64,000 bases of DNA from Stropharia rugosoannulata. Lineage: Eukaryota; Basidiomycota; Agaricomycetes; Agaricales; Strophariaceae. Under the pieces are notes generated by a model. That model ran no database searches. It was not told the origin of the DNA and saw only the letters and a program-made list of their open reading frames with translations. The stretch lies in contig JANCIK010000012.1 in the NCBI GenBank assembly GCA_028532985.1, positions 2,232,001-2,296,000 on the forward strand, given 5' to 3'. Below, piece by piece: positions 41,598 to 54,097 of this stretch. Position 1 is the first letter of the stretch; each line of letters opens with the position of its first letter. Made by a program: the position numbers and the translations under genes.

Positions 41598-44586
41598 CTA
41601 GTTTAGCTTGATTTTGGTCCGTCTTCTTAGAGTCTCGCCGCCCCGTTTCCGCTTCCCTTCATTCGACTGGAGCGTCCCTTCTAGCCCTTGTAGGAAATCA
41701 ATAGGGGAGAGCTTCCTCGTCGCCTGCTTGAGTAAATTCATGTTTAAGCATGCAATGGGATGTTCATCCGTGTCTGGGTCCTCCTCCACGCATCGCTTGA
41801 GGTTGGTGTCCGCGGGGAATGACGCCACGACTCGAAGCAGAGAAAACTTGCCAGCATCAGTGCGCTTGTGCGGTAGTGCAAGTAAATTTTGCTCGGTGTC
41901 GGAGGTGAGCGATGGATGGCTGGCAGGGGAGAACTGGTGTCCTTCCTTCAGACAAAAAAGATTCAGTAGGTCAGGATCACCAGTGTCTTAAGTAGAGCGA
42001 TCACAAAGAGTACCTTGTCAATAAAGAACATCCCCGGGGTGACACTGCGGATGGCGCGCCTTAGGTGCATGCGGGACAACGTCTGCTTCTTCCTCGACGA
42101 GTACTTTGCCTGCAGCGCGACCCAGATGAGCGAGCGATCGGCCAGGCGCAGCACGAAGAGAAGATCGGGGCCCATGGAACTATGGGGGAAGCAGATCGGT
42201 GAGTTCGTTTGGTGGGCGAGCCACGCGAGGGTGCTTTCAGGCGACTTCGCGTTTGTCCCGAGTGTCACGGAAGGTCCCGTGGCCTGAAAGTGCCGCACCA
42301 CGTTTTCCTCCGCGCTTGTACCACCGGGATCAACGCGGTGAAGTGCGACGAGCTCTGCGTCTAGAGCGCTCCACGCTGGAGGTACACCGACGAAGGTGAA
42401 CACGTCACTGACCCGCCGGCGCGTGGAGAACAGCATGTCGAGGCAGTACGCGATGAAGTTTTCGAACCCGTTAGAGTCTGGGTCGTGGAAGTGTATCTGA
42501 TTTGCGAAGAATTTGTAGCTCGAGCGGTGGTTCAGGTTGATCCAGTGCGTCGCGGCGAGAAGCACGAGGGGCTCGTCTACCGCGACGGTTTTGGTATCTG
42601 CGTCAACGAAGCGGGCGAACCCGTACTCAACGTAGATAGCTTCGTCTTTCCCTAGTGTTGTGGGGAGAACGGAGCGCATTAAATAATGTGTCGTAAGCTG
42701 GTGAATTGTCGATAACATATCAGCATCTGCTGGGCTTGTAAGTTACAGCATAGCATGTAGATGATGACAAACTCGCACTTTTCTTCAACTTGGAAAAATC
42801 AAGGCGATATTGGGAGAAGGTGGGCAGACTTTCCGATCCCTCCAGCTTGACTAAGTGGGGTGCGTCGGTTACGGTGAAATTTGTGAAGTGGTGGATGTAC
42901 GCATTCAACAGGCCATGCGGCCGCTTGAAGCCATTGAGTAGCAGCTCCGCGACATATCCGGTGGTGAAGCGGTACCTACAGTATATGAGCGACAACCTGT
43001 TAAAATACGGTAAACACGGACCTGCCATGTAGCCAATACCAAACCCTTTCTATTAGTCTTGAACCAGCCTTCGATGCAAGTAGCTTTTTCGGGAGATATT
43101 TCCGCAGATAATCAGCTTGAACATCTTGTCGGTCAAATGCTCCCGTGTCCGAGCACCATCGATATTTCGAATCTTTCATGATCGCGGACGCCATCGCCTG
43201 GTCCACCACGTCTTTTGATATCCCTGTCCCGGCAACGACCATGAAAACGCCTTGGCCAAACGTCTGTCCCTCCCAAGCCTTGACTATTTCACGCAAAATA
43301 GGCCGATGAGCCCCGTTGTGGTCGGACCGGAAGGACGAGTTGTGCTGAGTCGCTGCGTGCTGTGCTTCGTCCAGTACGCAGAACAAGGGTGTCTGAGTTA
43401 CCTCACTTGTGGACATCTGCGCTGGGGGAGAGGTGCCATGAACTCCAGACAGACGCGCACATCGAGTGCGCACGTTCGTCAATAACAAGTGCGTCCGCTG
43501 GTTGATGAAGCTCTCAGTTGCATCTGAGAGTTTCGAAGCAAGCTGGTCAAAGACGTCCCACATCTGAGGGTGTACGAATGAAGGTTGGAGCTGGAGAAGA
43601 AGCCATCGAGTTTTATACGTACGAGAGTCCTTTGGAGCATCCTCATTGGAGGAAATATGTTCTACCATAGCTTCGGTAAAGGCGTTGAATATGATCAATC
43701 TGGCCAGGAAGATTTGACGAAATACGCGATTAGCTATGTCACGGTTGACCTTGAGAGCCGCATCGTATCCTGGGGACCCCATTGGTGGCAGCACGCGACG
43801 GAACTGTTGAGCATCGGGAACGTGGGTGTGAATACCGTTCAGTACATCACTAGAACCAAGTAGACTGGAGTCGACAAGGGAAGTAAAATAGAAGCCCCAG
43901 TATTCACAGAGGCCCTCGAGAAGGAGGCGTGTTTTGCCAGAGCCAGAGGTGTTGACAAGAAAACTACGAGAAACTCCTAAGTGACAGCTTGCAATGGATG
44001 AGCTGGCTGGCGTACGTGTGGCTATTCGGCATGAATATGTTCTTCAGACGTTTTTCTAGCTGTGTATCCCGCGTAAAGCTTCCAAGTTCGTGCAAAAGAA
44101 CATTTGGCTTGCCTTTCAGACAAGGAATGTTCAGTGATACGAGGTGCTTTGCATCTTCAGCGCTAACAGAGCCCCGAGGGGGTACCCAGATGGGAAGGAC
44201 GATATCCCCCGCTACGAGCTTCTTGACCATTGGTCGAATGTCATTGAGTAAGTTGCTAATCTTTCCCTCAATTTCCGCGTCGTGGCTCATAGGGCTTTCA
44301 ACAGAGATTTCTATGGATACGTTAAATATATCCCTGTCAATATGGAAAATTACGCACTATGCCATTTTCTTATTGTTCCGTAGTTCCCCTCAACATGAGC
44401 AATCTTCAGAGCTTCATAGAGCTTCCCGTCTTCAGAGAGAGCAGTGATACAGTCTTGCAGTTTTGAATATGACGGGTTAGTTTGGCGTAAAATGTACCAG
44501 AGCAGATAGGACGCTTCTTCTAGTATTTCAATGTCAAATTTGGAGCCGAGATTGCGTATCTCGAAATCACTAAGAGTTTCGTGCAT
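41598..44586 (-). CDS. Crinkler-type effector-like protein: P-loop NTPase plus nuclease domain
   Basis: Exons on the minus strand run from 44586 to the stop at 41598, with introns near 44291-44350, 43940-43980, 43000-43030 and 41930-41990. A Walker A motif (NTSGSGKTRLLLEG) lies near 43935 and a Walker B-like FCVLDEAQHA near 43370. The C-terminal half has a restriction-endonuclease-like core (GPDLLFVLRL followed by VALQAKY, a PD-(D/E)xK variant with Gln). The NTPase-REase architecture is known from the Crinkler/CR class of eukaryotic effectors, which act on nucleic acids in nuclei. No stop is seen inside the exons I outline, but exon limits are approximate. A symbiotic, competitive or defensive role is inference. 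Confidence 0.65.
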
Positions 44587-45753
44587 AGCGCGTTAGAATG
44601 GACAGTAATGGTATTTGGAGCGCCTCTGGGGCATAGCTGGGATTGAAGGGGAGAAATCAGTGGTTGACAAAGTGAAAGTCAAGAACGCGTCGTGGATTGG
44701 TCGTGGAAGTTGGTTGCATCACATGGAAACCAGGATTGTCTCATGCTGTGATAGGATAACATCGGCTGGTAATGCCGATCAAATGCCGACAATTGTTAAA
44801 TATAATAAATATAATAAATACAATATACTCAAGTACAGGAGTTATCGCGGGACCGCGAACCAACCGCGAACAGGTCCGATTCGTAGAACCCTTGGGCCTT
44901 GACGCAAGATTTTGCGTTTGTTTTGTGTAGCGAACATTGAATTACTGGAAAATTTGAGAGAAGGAGGTGGGGTCTGGGGTGGGTTTAATTCGATTCTGGG
45001 TTGTACTCACTGGCAGTGCCGTGAACGTACTCGGCTGGCATAAAGGCGCCACGCGGTCCCCTTTCACAAAAAGTAAAATAAAACTGCAATTGAGATAGAC
45101 CATTGTTGTCAACAATAGACTGTGCTTATCTCTCTTTCCATGATATCGACTCACAATGGATCATTGAGAATACTGGATTGACTGTGATAAGCAGTGGACA
45201 TTATTTTGCTCTCCTTGATGTAGGATTACTAGTGCAGTAATGAGTTTTAAACGAGCAGGTTAATATGGCAGCTCACTACCAAGCAGATCCGAGGCGAGTC
45301 TTGCCACGGGGAAATAAGATTCCGTGTACCACGGGTGTACTCAGCAGTCAGAGGTTGAGCTTGAGTTTGAGTACTTGAATTCTCACCTATGAGGCTTGAC
45401 AAGTCGCTTAAGCTTATTAATCTACTAGTCAGAGAAGGAACCTTCTTGCAATGAAGAGGTCTCTATCCCCGAAAGCTGACCGCTGGTACTGCTCAACTTT
45501 TCAGCGAGTGTACAACAGTGTATGTATTTATAGACTACCGTACGTTATAGCAGCAGGCTATAATACGTGATGCATGATGGCCCGATCGATAGCTCTGGCA
45601 TGGTCACGGTCGTTGTGGTATCTAAGAACGTATATTTTAAGGTTGTCCTACATATAATATGTGAAGGAGACTGGATGGGCGCCGCATATACTCCACTGTA
45701 AAGAATCATAGCAGTCGTTCATCGTTTGGCGTTACACCACAATCCACAAAACC
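44587..45753. other. intergenic, AT-rich
   Basis: Contains an AATAT-rich stretch (44800-44830) and a CGCGG-containing segment near 44850. I see no convincing gene; it holds the upstream regions of the divergent effector-like and SDR genes. Confidence 0.4.
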
Positions 45754-47022
45754 ATGGCCTTTCGTCTCATAGTCTCGCGGCCTCTGCTCTGGAGCAGACT
45801 CTTTCCTCTTCCAACCACTACAAGAAGGCTGCTATCTTCCACAGTAGCATCTTTGCCCGCTCGAGTTGCCGTCGTAACAGGGGCAGCAAGAGGAATCGGG
45901 CGAAGCATCGCACTGAGGCTCGCACATGACGGCTTCGACGTCGCCATAAACGACCTTCCCGGGCCCGCATCCGAGGAAAAGCTGCAGGACATCAGTGAAC
46001 TAATTTCTGCAGCAGGCAGACAGGCCTTCATAAGTACAGGAGATGTGTCAGTGGAAGCAGATGTCCAGAGGTTGGTGAACGGAGCGGCGCAGAGGCTGGG
46101 AAGTGTAGATGTCGTACGTACTTATTTTTAACCATGCATTCCCTTCCGATCCCATTCCATACTTAGATGGTGGCCAACGCGGGAGTCGCGAGCTTTGGAT
46201 ATTTGCACGACAGTACGTATGTCATGAGTATTGATTATAATCAGGTTCACATGCGTGTCAAACCAGTCACGACAGACGAATGGGACAGATTATTTGGCAT
46301 TAATGCCAGAGGCACCTTTCTTTGCTACAAGTATGCGGCTATGCAAATGATCAAGCAGGGGAAGGGTGGTAGAATTATCGGCGCGTCCTCAGTCGGAGGA
46401 AAGCAAGGTGAGAATGGGACAATAATCATCTAGTCTGAGTTTCCTTATAAATTATATTAGGCGCGAGCCTAGGGGCTACATATTGCTCGACAAAATTCGC
46501 AGTGCGTGGTTTGACTCAATCTGCTGGTATGTTAACAATAAGTTTAATGTGGTCTGGAGAGTTGGAGTTGAAAATAAATTTTGTAGCGCAAGAGCTGGCC
46601 TCTCATGGAATAACAGTGAATGCTTACGCCCCGGGCCTCATTGAAACCGATATGGGTAAGTCGAGAAGTCTGCGTCCTGAATGATTTAAAGAATGTCAGT
46701 TTACATGTCTTTATGTACCAGCGGCACTCGCGGTTCAAGTCGCAGGCATGGATGACGGCGAGACGTTGGATATAAAGGTGAAGCATCATACTACACTCCT
46801 TCTTATTCAAATCAGACGAGCCAAACCGTTTATATAGAAATATACTAGTCCTTTAGGATTCAATGGCCAGTCGGAGGATATTGCGGGCCTGGTTTCCTAT
46901 CTGGCATCACCTAATTCGCGTTTCGTTACAGGCCAAAGCGTGAGTTCATCTTTTCATGATTTTTTGGTCCTAAATTCATAGTGCTGTAGATATCCATAAA
47001 CGGAGGTATATTCTTCGATTAA
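45754..47022 (+). CDS. short-chain dehydrogenase/reductase, SDR copy 2
   Basis: Multi-exon gene from the ATG at 45754 to the TAA at 47022; exon 1 ends at 46113 and exon 2 starts at 46167. Motifs: [28 protein letters not shown], and [10 protein letters not shown] at the end. Coding sequence and even the first intron (GTACGTACTTATTTTTAACC) are nearly identical to copy 1, so the duplication is recent. A three-residue insertion (GPA) near [10 protein letters not shown] separates the products. The two copies lie head to head in inverted orientation around the effector-like gene. Confidence 0.85.
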
Positions 47023-47139
47023 TTGATGATTAATGCTTCTCTTGGACCAGGGAAATGTGTCGTTCCACACAATACTACTATTCGTGACATTGTATGAAAT
47101 GATTCTTATTTTGAAAAATACAACCCCAGTCTAGTAATA

Positions 47140-47797
47140 CAGTCGTCATTTTCATAATGCATATATGTCATAATGCATAGGATTTGGGCGGGAACGAGCT
47201 CGGGAGGCGGGGATTATGCATCATTTTCTCATACGGCATAATGCATAGACTTTTTGGAAAAATTATGCATTATGATGTGGGGTCAAACTCAATTTTTGGC
47301 ACATTGAGATGCCTTTTTATGTTTTATTTTATGTGCATTTAGACATAACATTTGATTTTATGAGAAAGCGACACGTCAGCAGCAAAAAACCACTATTGCT
47401 ACACTATTGATACATGCACCACCAATACCTCACATTCCTACGCGTAAACCTCGCCCAAATACAGCACCATACCAGCACCGCAAACCTCAAAAGCAGCCCA
47501 AGTCCAAAGATATACCAAAGTCATTGGTCTCTGCCAGAAGCTTGAGGGGCTGTGCATAGAGCATGGAAACTACGAGGATTCTCTCAGCCTTTCTCGTCTT
47601 CTGCGGAAGTATAAGGTACATTTAGCAAAGGAACAGGGGAAGCAGTCTGAGCAGACGAAGATCGATGGGTTCTTTCGCAGGCAGTAGATTATGTAACGTA
47701 ACGTAGTCACAATGTCACAATTGTCGTTCCGCATAAATCTCATAATGCATAGATATTTCATGGGAACCGAGCTTATGCATTATGAGCATGACGACTG
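47140..47797 (+). mobile_element. non-autonomous pogo-type (Tc1/mariner superfamily) DNA transposon
   Basis: TA target duplications at 47138-47139 and 47798-47799 flank terminal inverted repeats that start CAGTCGTCAT and continue TCATAATGCATA. The subterminal 11-mer CATAATGCATA or its complement recurs about seven times and may bind transposase. The interior keeps a remnant of a transposase C-terminus: a frame ending KIDGFFRRQ before a stop near 47687, as at the end of pogo/Tigger proteins. The catalytic core is absent, so the element depends on another copy. Confidence 0.85.
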
Positions 47798-48328
47798 TAT
47801 GACATCCTTAAGTTAGGAGCTATGATTCGGGTCCGACTCCCATAAACATAATCGGGCCCTGTATGATCGTATATGGTCTTGATGGTTGAAGTTGCCAGAA
47901 TGCAGTTTGAAGATACCCTTAATTTGCACTTGATTTGCACTATAATATAACTTCACCCACAATGTCGCACCATACTTCTGCTTCCTATATACCATCATGA
48001 GTTCTATTCACATCACAGACTCTGAAACTATTCTCTACGACGCTGTATCATATTTTTTCTCATTGATCACCTCCGCCACTCTGTTACGTTGCTCTTACGC
48101 ATGGACGCACTGATTTCAACCCCCGCCCGGAAACTTCCATCCCGGAGAAGTACGGCCGTCTATCCACCGCGATCATTTACGCTTTCATGGAGATCCTTGC
48201 TTGCTTGAACTTTGCCATGGTCTCTGCGAGTTCAAGGTGGCCGTAAGCACCTCTTGATAATCTTACGACGCAGGCTGTACGTAGTTTGAAGCTATGGGTA
48301 TCCTCGGATTGAACCACTGGTCTAAATT

Positions 48329-49078
48329 TTGCAGGCTACCGGCTCCGCGGCCAATGGTTCTGGACGAAGGCCTCCTTTGCCCTCTGTTTTGAGGCGCCCA
48401 TACCCTGACTCTTGCTGCCATTCGGAGGAAGAATATAATCTGAAATTTTGCATGGATGTTGCAAATTCCTTTAGGGAAACTTTGGACTGTATCTCCTACC
48501 GCGCCCAGGACTCACTGGCTGTGTGGCTAATTTATACTCCCCTCTCAGTCTGGTTCGGCGTCCTGCTGTGTTACATATCAGTTCCTCTGGTATTTATCTC
48601 GTCCTACTTGCTTTGTGACTTGCACATTTCAAAGGAAACTAGCAAGCCTCTAATCGTGATCGAATCCGCCTCTGAGGCTGACATTTCGATGGAAGAAACG
48701 TCAGCCTCCAGAAAAGAGATGTATAAAAGCGCCCACATGCAGTGTTCCTTAATGACGAACAATATCTCGCTTGCGGACTCTGGGCTCGGGGACTCTCCTT
48801 CCCTTGACTTGAGCGTTATCTTGGCCGACCCGCGCGCCGACGTGTCGAGTCTTATGCTTCTGCAGATGCTACCTCTGCTTCCGGAGATACATGTAACGCT
48901 GGCAGACCAAGTTGCAGGACCATTGACCTCATTGGAGAGTTTTCTCGACCCAGCTGAACTCTGCATGTCCACATACCTTGAACAAGAGGTTGTCACCAGA
49001 GCGCTTCCCGGTACAATGGAGAAGGGAATGCCTTACCGACCACTCCGTCGATTCTTAGCTTTGCGGGGCTGTCAATGA
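48329..49078 (+). CDS. hypothetical protein with one hydrophobic segment, doubtful
   Basis: An open frame of about 249 codons follows a good splice acceptor (TTTTGCAG at 48326-48333), so it may be exon 2 of a gene starting near 47997 (MSSIHITDSETILYDAV). It holds a strong hydrophobic segment (WFGVLLCYISVPLVFISSYL) near residue 80 and an acidic Ser-rich C-terminus. No family is recognised. Coding-like fragments continue to about 49600. It may be a real gene, or a decayed one. Confidence 0.3.
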   Translation: MQATGSAANGSGRRPPLPSVLRRPYPDSCCHSEEEYNLKFCMDVANSFRETLDCISYRAQDSLAVWLIYTPLSVWFGVLLCYISVPLVFISSYLLCDLHISKETSKPLIVIESASEADISMEETSASRKEMYKSAHMQCSLMTNNISLADSGLGDSPSLDLSVILADPRADVSSLMLLQMLPLLPEIHVTLADQVAGPLTSLESFLDPAELCMSTYLEQEVVTRALPGTMEKGMPYRPLRRFLALRGCQ

Positions 49079-51903
49079 TGCTTTCGTTGCTCGAGAACTC
49101 CAGTTTGGATGAGACTGGCTGCCCCAATTAGTCATAGGAAGACAGCAGGTTCATGCTCAAACGCGAGGACAGTCTCTTGATCAACCGGACCCCATTGGCG
49201 GAAACAGGATGGTCTGCAGACCCCAGCATGGTCTCGCCCCGAGGGAACCGTCTCCTCATTCTTCACCGGACCCTCTGAATGTTGCATATGACTCAGAAAT
49301 AGGTCAGAGTCAGGAAGTTGGGACCGCACTTGCAGATGTACAGGTATGTCGAATTGAACGCGCTTTCCATTCCTGACGCTGACATTTACGGTTTGGCTTG
49401 CCTCTCAGGTTATATCGCCCGAACCTGCAGAGGCCGTTGTCACAACGAGCAGGTCATTACTTGGTATGGGCACCAATGATGGACATACGATCTCAGGCGC
49501 AGGTGAGGTTGTGCTGATAAATTATCCCCTATTTATCAGTTCATTTAATTAATAACCTAGATACAGGCTGGCTGCGGAGAGCATACTTACATATGCCGAG
49601 GTACGCGGACAAGTTTGAACCAACCATAGGATAATGCATAACGTTAGTCTTGAATATAGATGAAATTCGTAGCAGAAATGCTGGTTACGCTCGATACGGT
49701 GGTCGACCAGCGTGTTCGATCACATCTCCGTCTGCCGCCTCTAAGCTGAATTACGCGCCTGGCAGTCAAAGCCTTTGACTCCTTCGCGCGCTATCGGGAC
49801 CACATATGGAGGTACTTCACTACGTGAACAGCAACCTAGAGATGAGATATATTTGACTCATTCTGCTGCTGCAGTTCGCAGGGTCGAGGCTGTACACCAG
49901 CATACAGCAACCAACTCCTGAAGTGGTCCTCGGCGGAGATGATGTGTTATAGCGCGCTGCAACGCTTCAAGGCAGCATGGCACGTTATTTTGTATTTTTG
50001 TTTCGTCGCCCGTTGTACTGATTGCCGAGTCAGCAGACGCCTCCATTCTTTGGCACTTCGCTTTGCATACCAGCGCGTTGCGCAGTGTGCTGGAAATCGC
50101 CCCATGCCTGGCGTCTTAGCGCCAGGCTGGGCTGGAGCGATTCCAATAGTTTCACCGCCTGCCAGCCGCAGAAGGCGCGGAACTGGAGGTTTGGAGGAGC
50201 GTGGCGCTTGTGCTAAGGAGGTGTAAGAGAGGCAAACGGAATGGGTGCTTTGAGATGTGGGGGATGATTCGGTCTACCTGGACCATAAAACAGGAAATTA
50301 TGAGAAATTATGATTACTATGCAAACCATATGTAACTCTTATGTACTCTATGACAACCCTATGGTTATAATTATGATTTATTTTATCTATTGTCTTATTT
50401 ACGGTGCTTAAGTAACAGCTGTGTCCCTTGCTTTTTGAAATGGATAACTGATGTCAATGATTGATGACCATCCATGCTAAAAGTACTGTGTCCATTCTTG
50501 AACCATGTGCCCTCAGTACCGTTGCATATCTGAGCCCAGTTGGAAGTTTTATAAAAAGGTTAGAAGAGGGAGCGTAATTGTAATATGGTATGTATATCCA
50601 GTACTAACCGAGTCCGTGGCCGTAACTGAAAGATGAATTCCCATCAAGTTGAGTGTAAAGTTTAAACCTCAGTGAGCCCAATATTGCCGTACAGTATCGA
50701 GCGGCGACGCTCCCTGTACTATGTCGCTTGAAGTAGAAGCCCTTGGTCGAGTAGGCGGTAGGATGGCCGTCGAGCTAGTAGGACTCTAGATCATTCATTG
50801 GTTGCTACTTAGCAGTGGTGGTCAGATTGACCTCGTCTATGACCTGAATTAGTTAAATACGTACTTGAACTCTCAGATCTCAGCTCTGCATTTGATACAG
50901 CATGCTAATATGAGCAAATGATAAGAAGTGTGAATTGGTTAAACATACGCATTGCGTGCGTGAGTTATAATGAGAGGCAGAAACAGATATCCTAGGAATA
51001 TCCCGAGCGGTCGAAACGGAGGTATATGCATGATAAAGAGCATGAAACTTCTTTGAGCTCCAGTAGTCGTCAGGGAGGTGCTTAAATATTCCAGCACTAC
51101 AATGAATGTGCCGGTGTCATCATGCTTAAGCTTTAAGCTTCAACTTATCCTTGCCTGCGTCAACTATCAATTTTATACGTGAAGCTTGAAGCGCAAAATA
51201 ATTGTCTCTCGGACCCTCTAATATATGATATATTGATATCCTCCTATTTAAAGATATAAACACTTTAACTTATGAATGGAAGCGACCACTGTTCGAGTGG
51301 TCGGTACACTCTTTTATCTCAAACAATACGACTCAGTCAATCCCAAAGACACAGCTTTAAATATTTGAATACTACTCTACACACCGAGTAAGACTTGCGT
51401 TTAGTACAGCTTTTATTCCCGTCTTTGATGAATACAAGTTGGGTCAGTTCTTAACACAAGAAAACGTAGTTCAAGAATTGATTTTGCTACCATTAGAACT
51501 TTGTAGTGTTACTGGCTCGATATGGTTTCTGAACTTCCACCACTTGAAGTTTAGCCACACTCCGATAAGATCCTGACAGACTGGTTAGAGGTCGGAGAAC
51601 ATAAAAAAGGTAGAATTTACGTACTCTTTGGCTCCCGAAAATAACACCAGCAACAAGGGGCACTAATATTGAATGACATATTTAGCTGGAATAGTTTGCA
51701 ATAAGAAATAATTGGCTTACATGAAGCAAGAACGATATTCACTCGGCTTTGCGTTGCTATCGTTATGTTGTAATGTGGAAGGTATTCAAAAAAAGAAGCA
51801 CTAGGGAAACCGAGCGTTAGTGACGAGGCCATGCCATTAACTCCGAGTCGAAGGAAAGAGTTTTAAAAAAACGACTCACGCCAACGCAAGTATTGGGCAA
51901 AAG
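49079..51903. other. intergenic or decayed sequence
   Basis: Scattered short coding-like pieces near 49140-49610 could belong to exons of the preceding doubtful gene. From 50250 to 51900 the DNA is AT-rich, with no gene I can support. Confidence 0.4.
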
Positions 51904-53109
51904 CTAAATATGAGGACGCGAGTCGCTACGTCTGGCGTAACGGGCGGTGCGATATTTACTGAGGATGAACTGGCTGTGACTTTCCACTTCCTCCGGATCG
52001 TGAGAAATACCTTTCCTGTATGTCCCACCATCACTGGAGTGAGAAAGCCTTGTTCTTGATGAATCGATGATGTGATGCATTCGAGACTCACCTCCCAGGA
52101 TCAGAAACGTCACCATGGCGAGTATGGTGATACCAGCTGTGACTTTGCTTCTGAATATCATGATTAACAGATTTAGTTTCGAGTCGTTGTATAGTTGCTG
52201 CTAGTCAACAGTGACGTACGGAAGACCTGAATTCAGATTGCAGTACATTCCGGTGTGGTCTCGTTGAATAGTCTCGGGGTACAGTACCCCTATCTATATG
52301 AAAGATTTAGTGAAAGCTTGACACCGATCGGACTTGCGACGTACTGTGAGTACTTCAATAATAATTGCAATAAATGTTCCGCATGGCAGAGCGTGTATCT
52401 GCGTGGTTGAAGGTTAGAAAGTGTGGATATAGAGCTAAGGAGAAGTACCATTATCATAGTTTTCCTCGACAAGTCCAATGAGCGGTATGTGATGGCATTC
52501 CGTATTGAGAGATAGAGCTACGAATAATGGTATTCAATTCAACGTCAGTCCTGCATGTGTATTTTCTCGCAATACAAGCTTGTCACCTGGATCATAAATG
52601 CAACAGCATATAAAGATGACCTGGGAGATATCGGATAAGAATTTACCTCTAATTGGGCCGAGAAAACACAGAACGACACATACAGCGCAGGCGTTCCATA
52701 TATCAGAGCGGCTTGAAACAAACACACAGCTCCACCAGGACAAGGACCGGTCTGCTGTCCGAGAATTATCAAGTTGGATGCACTGGTAAAGAACCACGCG
52801 ATGATGAACATGAACCATGTCGAAGCTCGTCTGATATTCCCTGAGCGCCAGGCTGTTAGGAGAATTGTGGCTAAAAACACCAAGCCGAGGATGTACAGTC
52901 CATCGAATACTGCTACGAAGTTAGAAATTGCAACGTTGGAGCAGACACTTGCACCAATGTTGCTGGAATTGGATGCTATTTGGGCTATTGACCTCTTGTC
53001 AGATCCACTGACACCGGATGTTGTAAATTGAAAAGAGCTTACTCGCTATAATTGGTGCATCAGACCAAGTCCACTCCGACGAGTATTGAGTCGTCTTTAT
53101 TGACGGCAT
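51904..53109 (-). CDS. multi-pass membrane protein, Agaricomycete hypothetical type
   Basis: The likely start is 53109 (MPSIKTTQYSS), followed by a short intron with GTAAGC donor and a long exon with several hydrophobic segments: GLYILGLVFLATILLTAW, WFMFIIAWFFTSASNLIIL and a third around ALIYGTPALY. Further exons lie near 52560-52700 (VVLCFLGP..) and 52320-52450. The last exon (51904-52161) has a final membrane segment (AGITILAMVTFLILGG) and a polar, Ser/His-rich cytoplasmic tail. Overall it fits the large family of seven-helix, receptor-like membrane proteins of unknown function in mushrooms. Exon borders are approximate. Confidence 0.55.
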
Positions 53110-54097
53110 CCAAGTCCGCGTTAGATACTAGAAAGAAAACACAAATGAAAGTTGGATGAAGACGAAAGGGATCAGTAGCCTCGAGGGAGAGTCAGAAGAG
53201 GGTCAAGAAGGACTCTCACTGGCTCAATCCATCACTGCTGTTGAATCATGGATCGAAGACTGATTTAAAGTAAAGACATCATGGCAACATACATCAGTAT
53301 GTAGTTGAACCGAAGTTGAACAACTGTATACACCCTTATCTTTGCCGAGAAGCCGACAAAAGAACATCACATATCTCATTCTACCAACATACACTTGAAG
53401 AAAGTGTCACCTCTGCGCAGATCATCACAGGGAGGCGAACAGCCGGATGATCTGTATGTCGTAATGTCCAAGCTGCAATAATATTATAAGAAACACTTCT
53501 TGACGGCATTCATTTGCACTTCCGGCTGGCTTGGTTCCAAGTCCTTGCCGGCCGGGCAAAAACGTTACAAAAACGCCTGCATTCGTGTTTAACGCGTGTG
53601 TCATTCATTACTGCTCACATTGTGAGTATAGAAAGTAAATATTTGACATTCAAGGACTGCAACTGACTCATTTCAATTTAGCAGAGTCACGTAAATATTG
53701 CTGACGATGAGGAGAAATCAGGGCTTATTAAGTTGCTATTAAGGGTTTAATGCAAGGTTTATGAGGGCAGTGCGCTTAGCATGGAGTCATCGCCTCTCCC
53801 ATGTTACAAACTCCTCGTGGGTGTATCATACATTTCCTTAAAAAGCCATAGACTTATCAATAGCTGCTGGAAACATAGCAAAGCTGTTCACCCATGTGTA
53901 TTTTCGTCCCTGACTCGGTATTTATTTCGGAGTCAGTCCACGTGAGGTTTGAACTGACTAAGCAAATAGCTGATCCTTGCGCGCCAACCGTCAAGCGACC
54001 TTGTCTTCCACCACCAATCAGTAGTAATGGCAGATAAAAAGGTTCTTATTCTGTCCCTTCTACCGGACCAGGACGTTAACATTCTTTTTCTCATTAG
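53110..54097. other. intergenic, no gene seen
   Basis: Divergent upstream region between the membrane protein gene (minus) and the PIN-like gene (plus). No open frame or repeat worth naming was seen. Confidence 0.5.
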
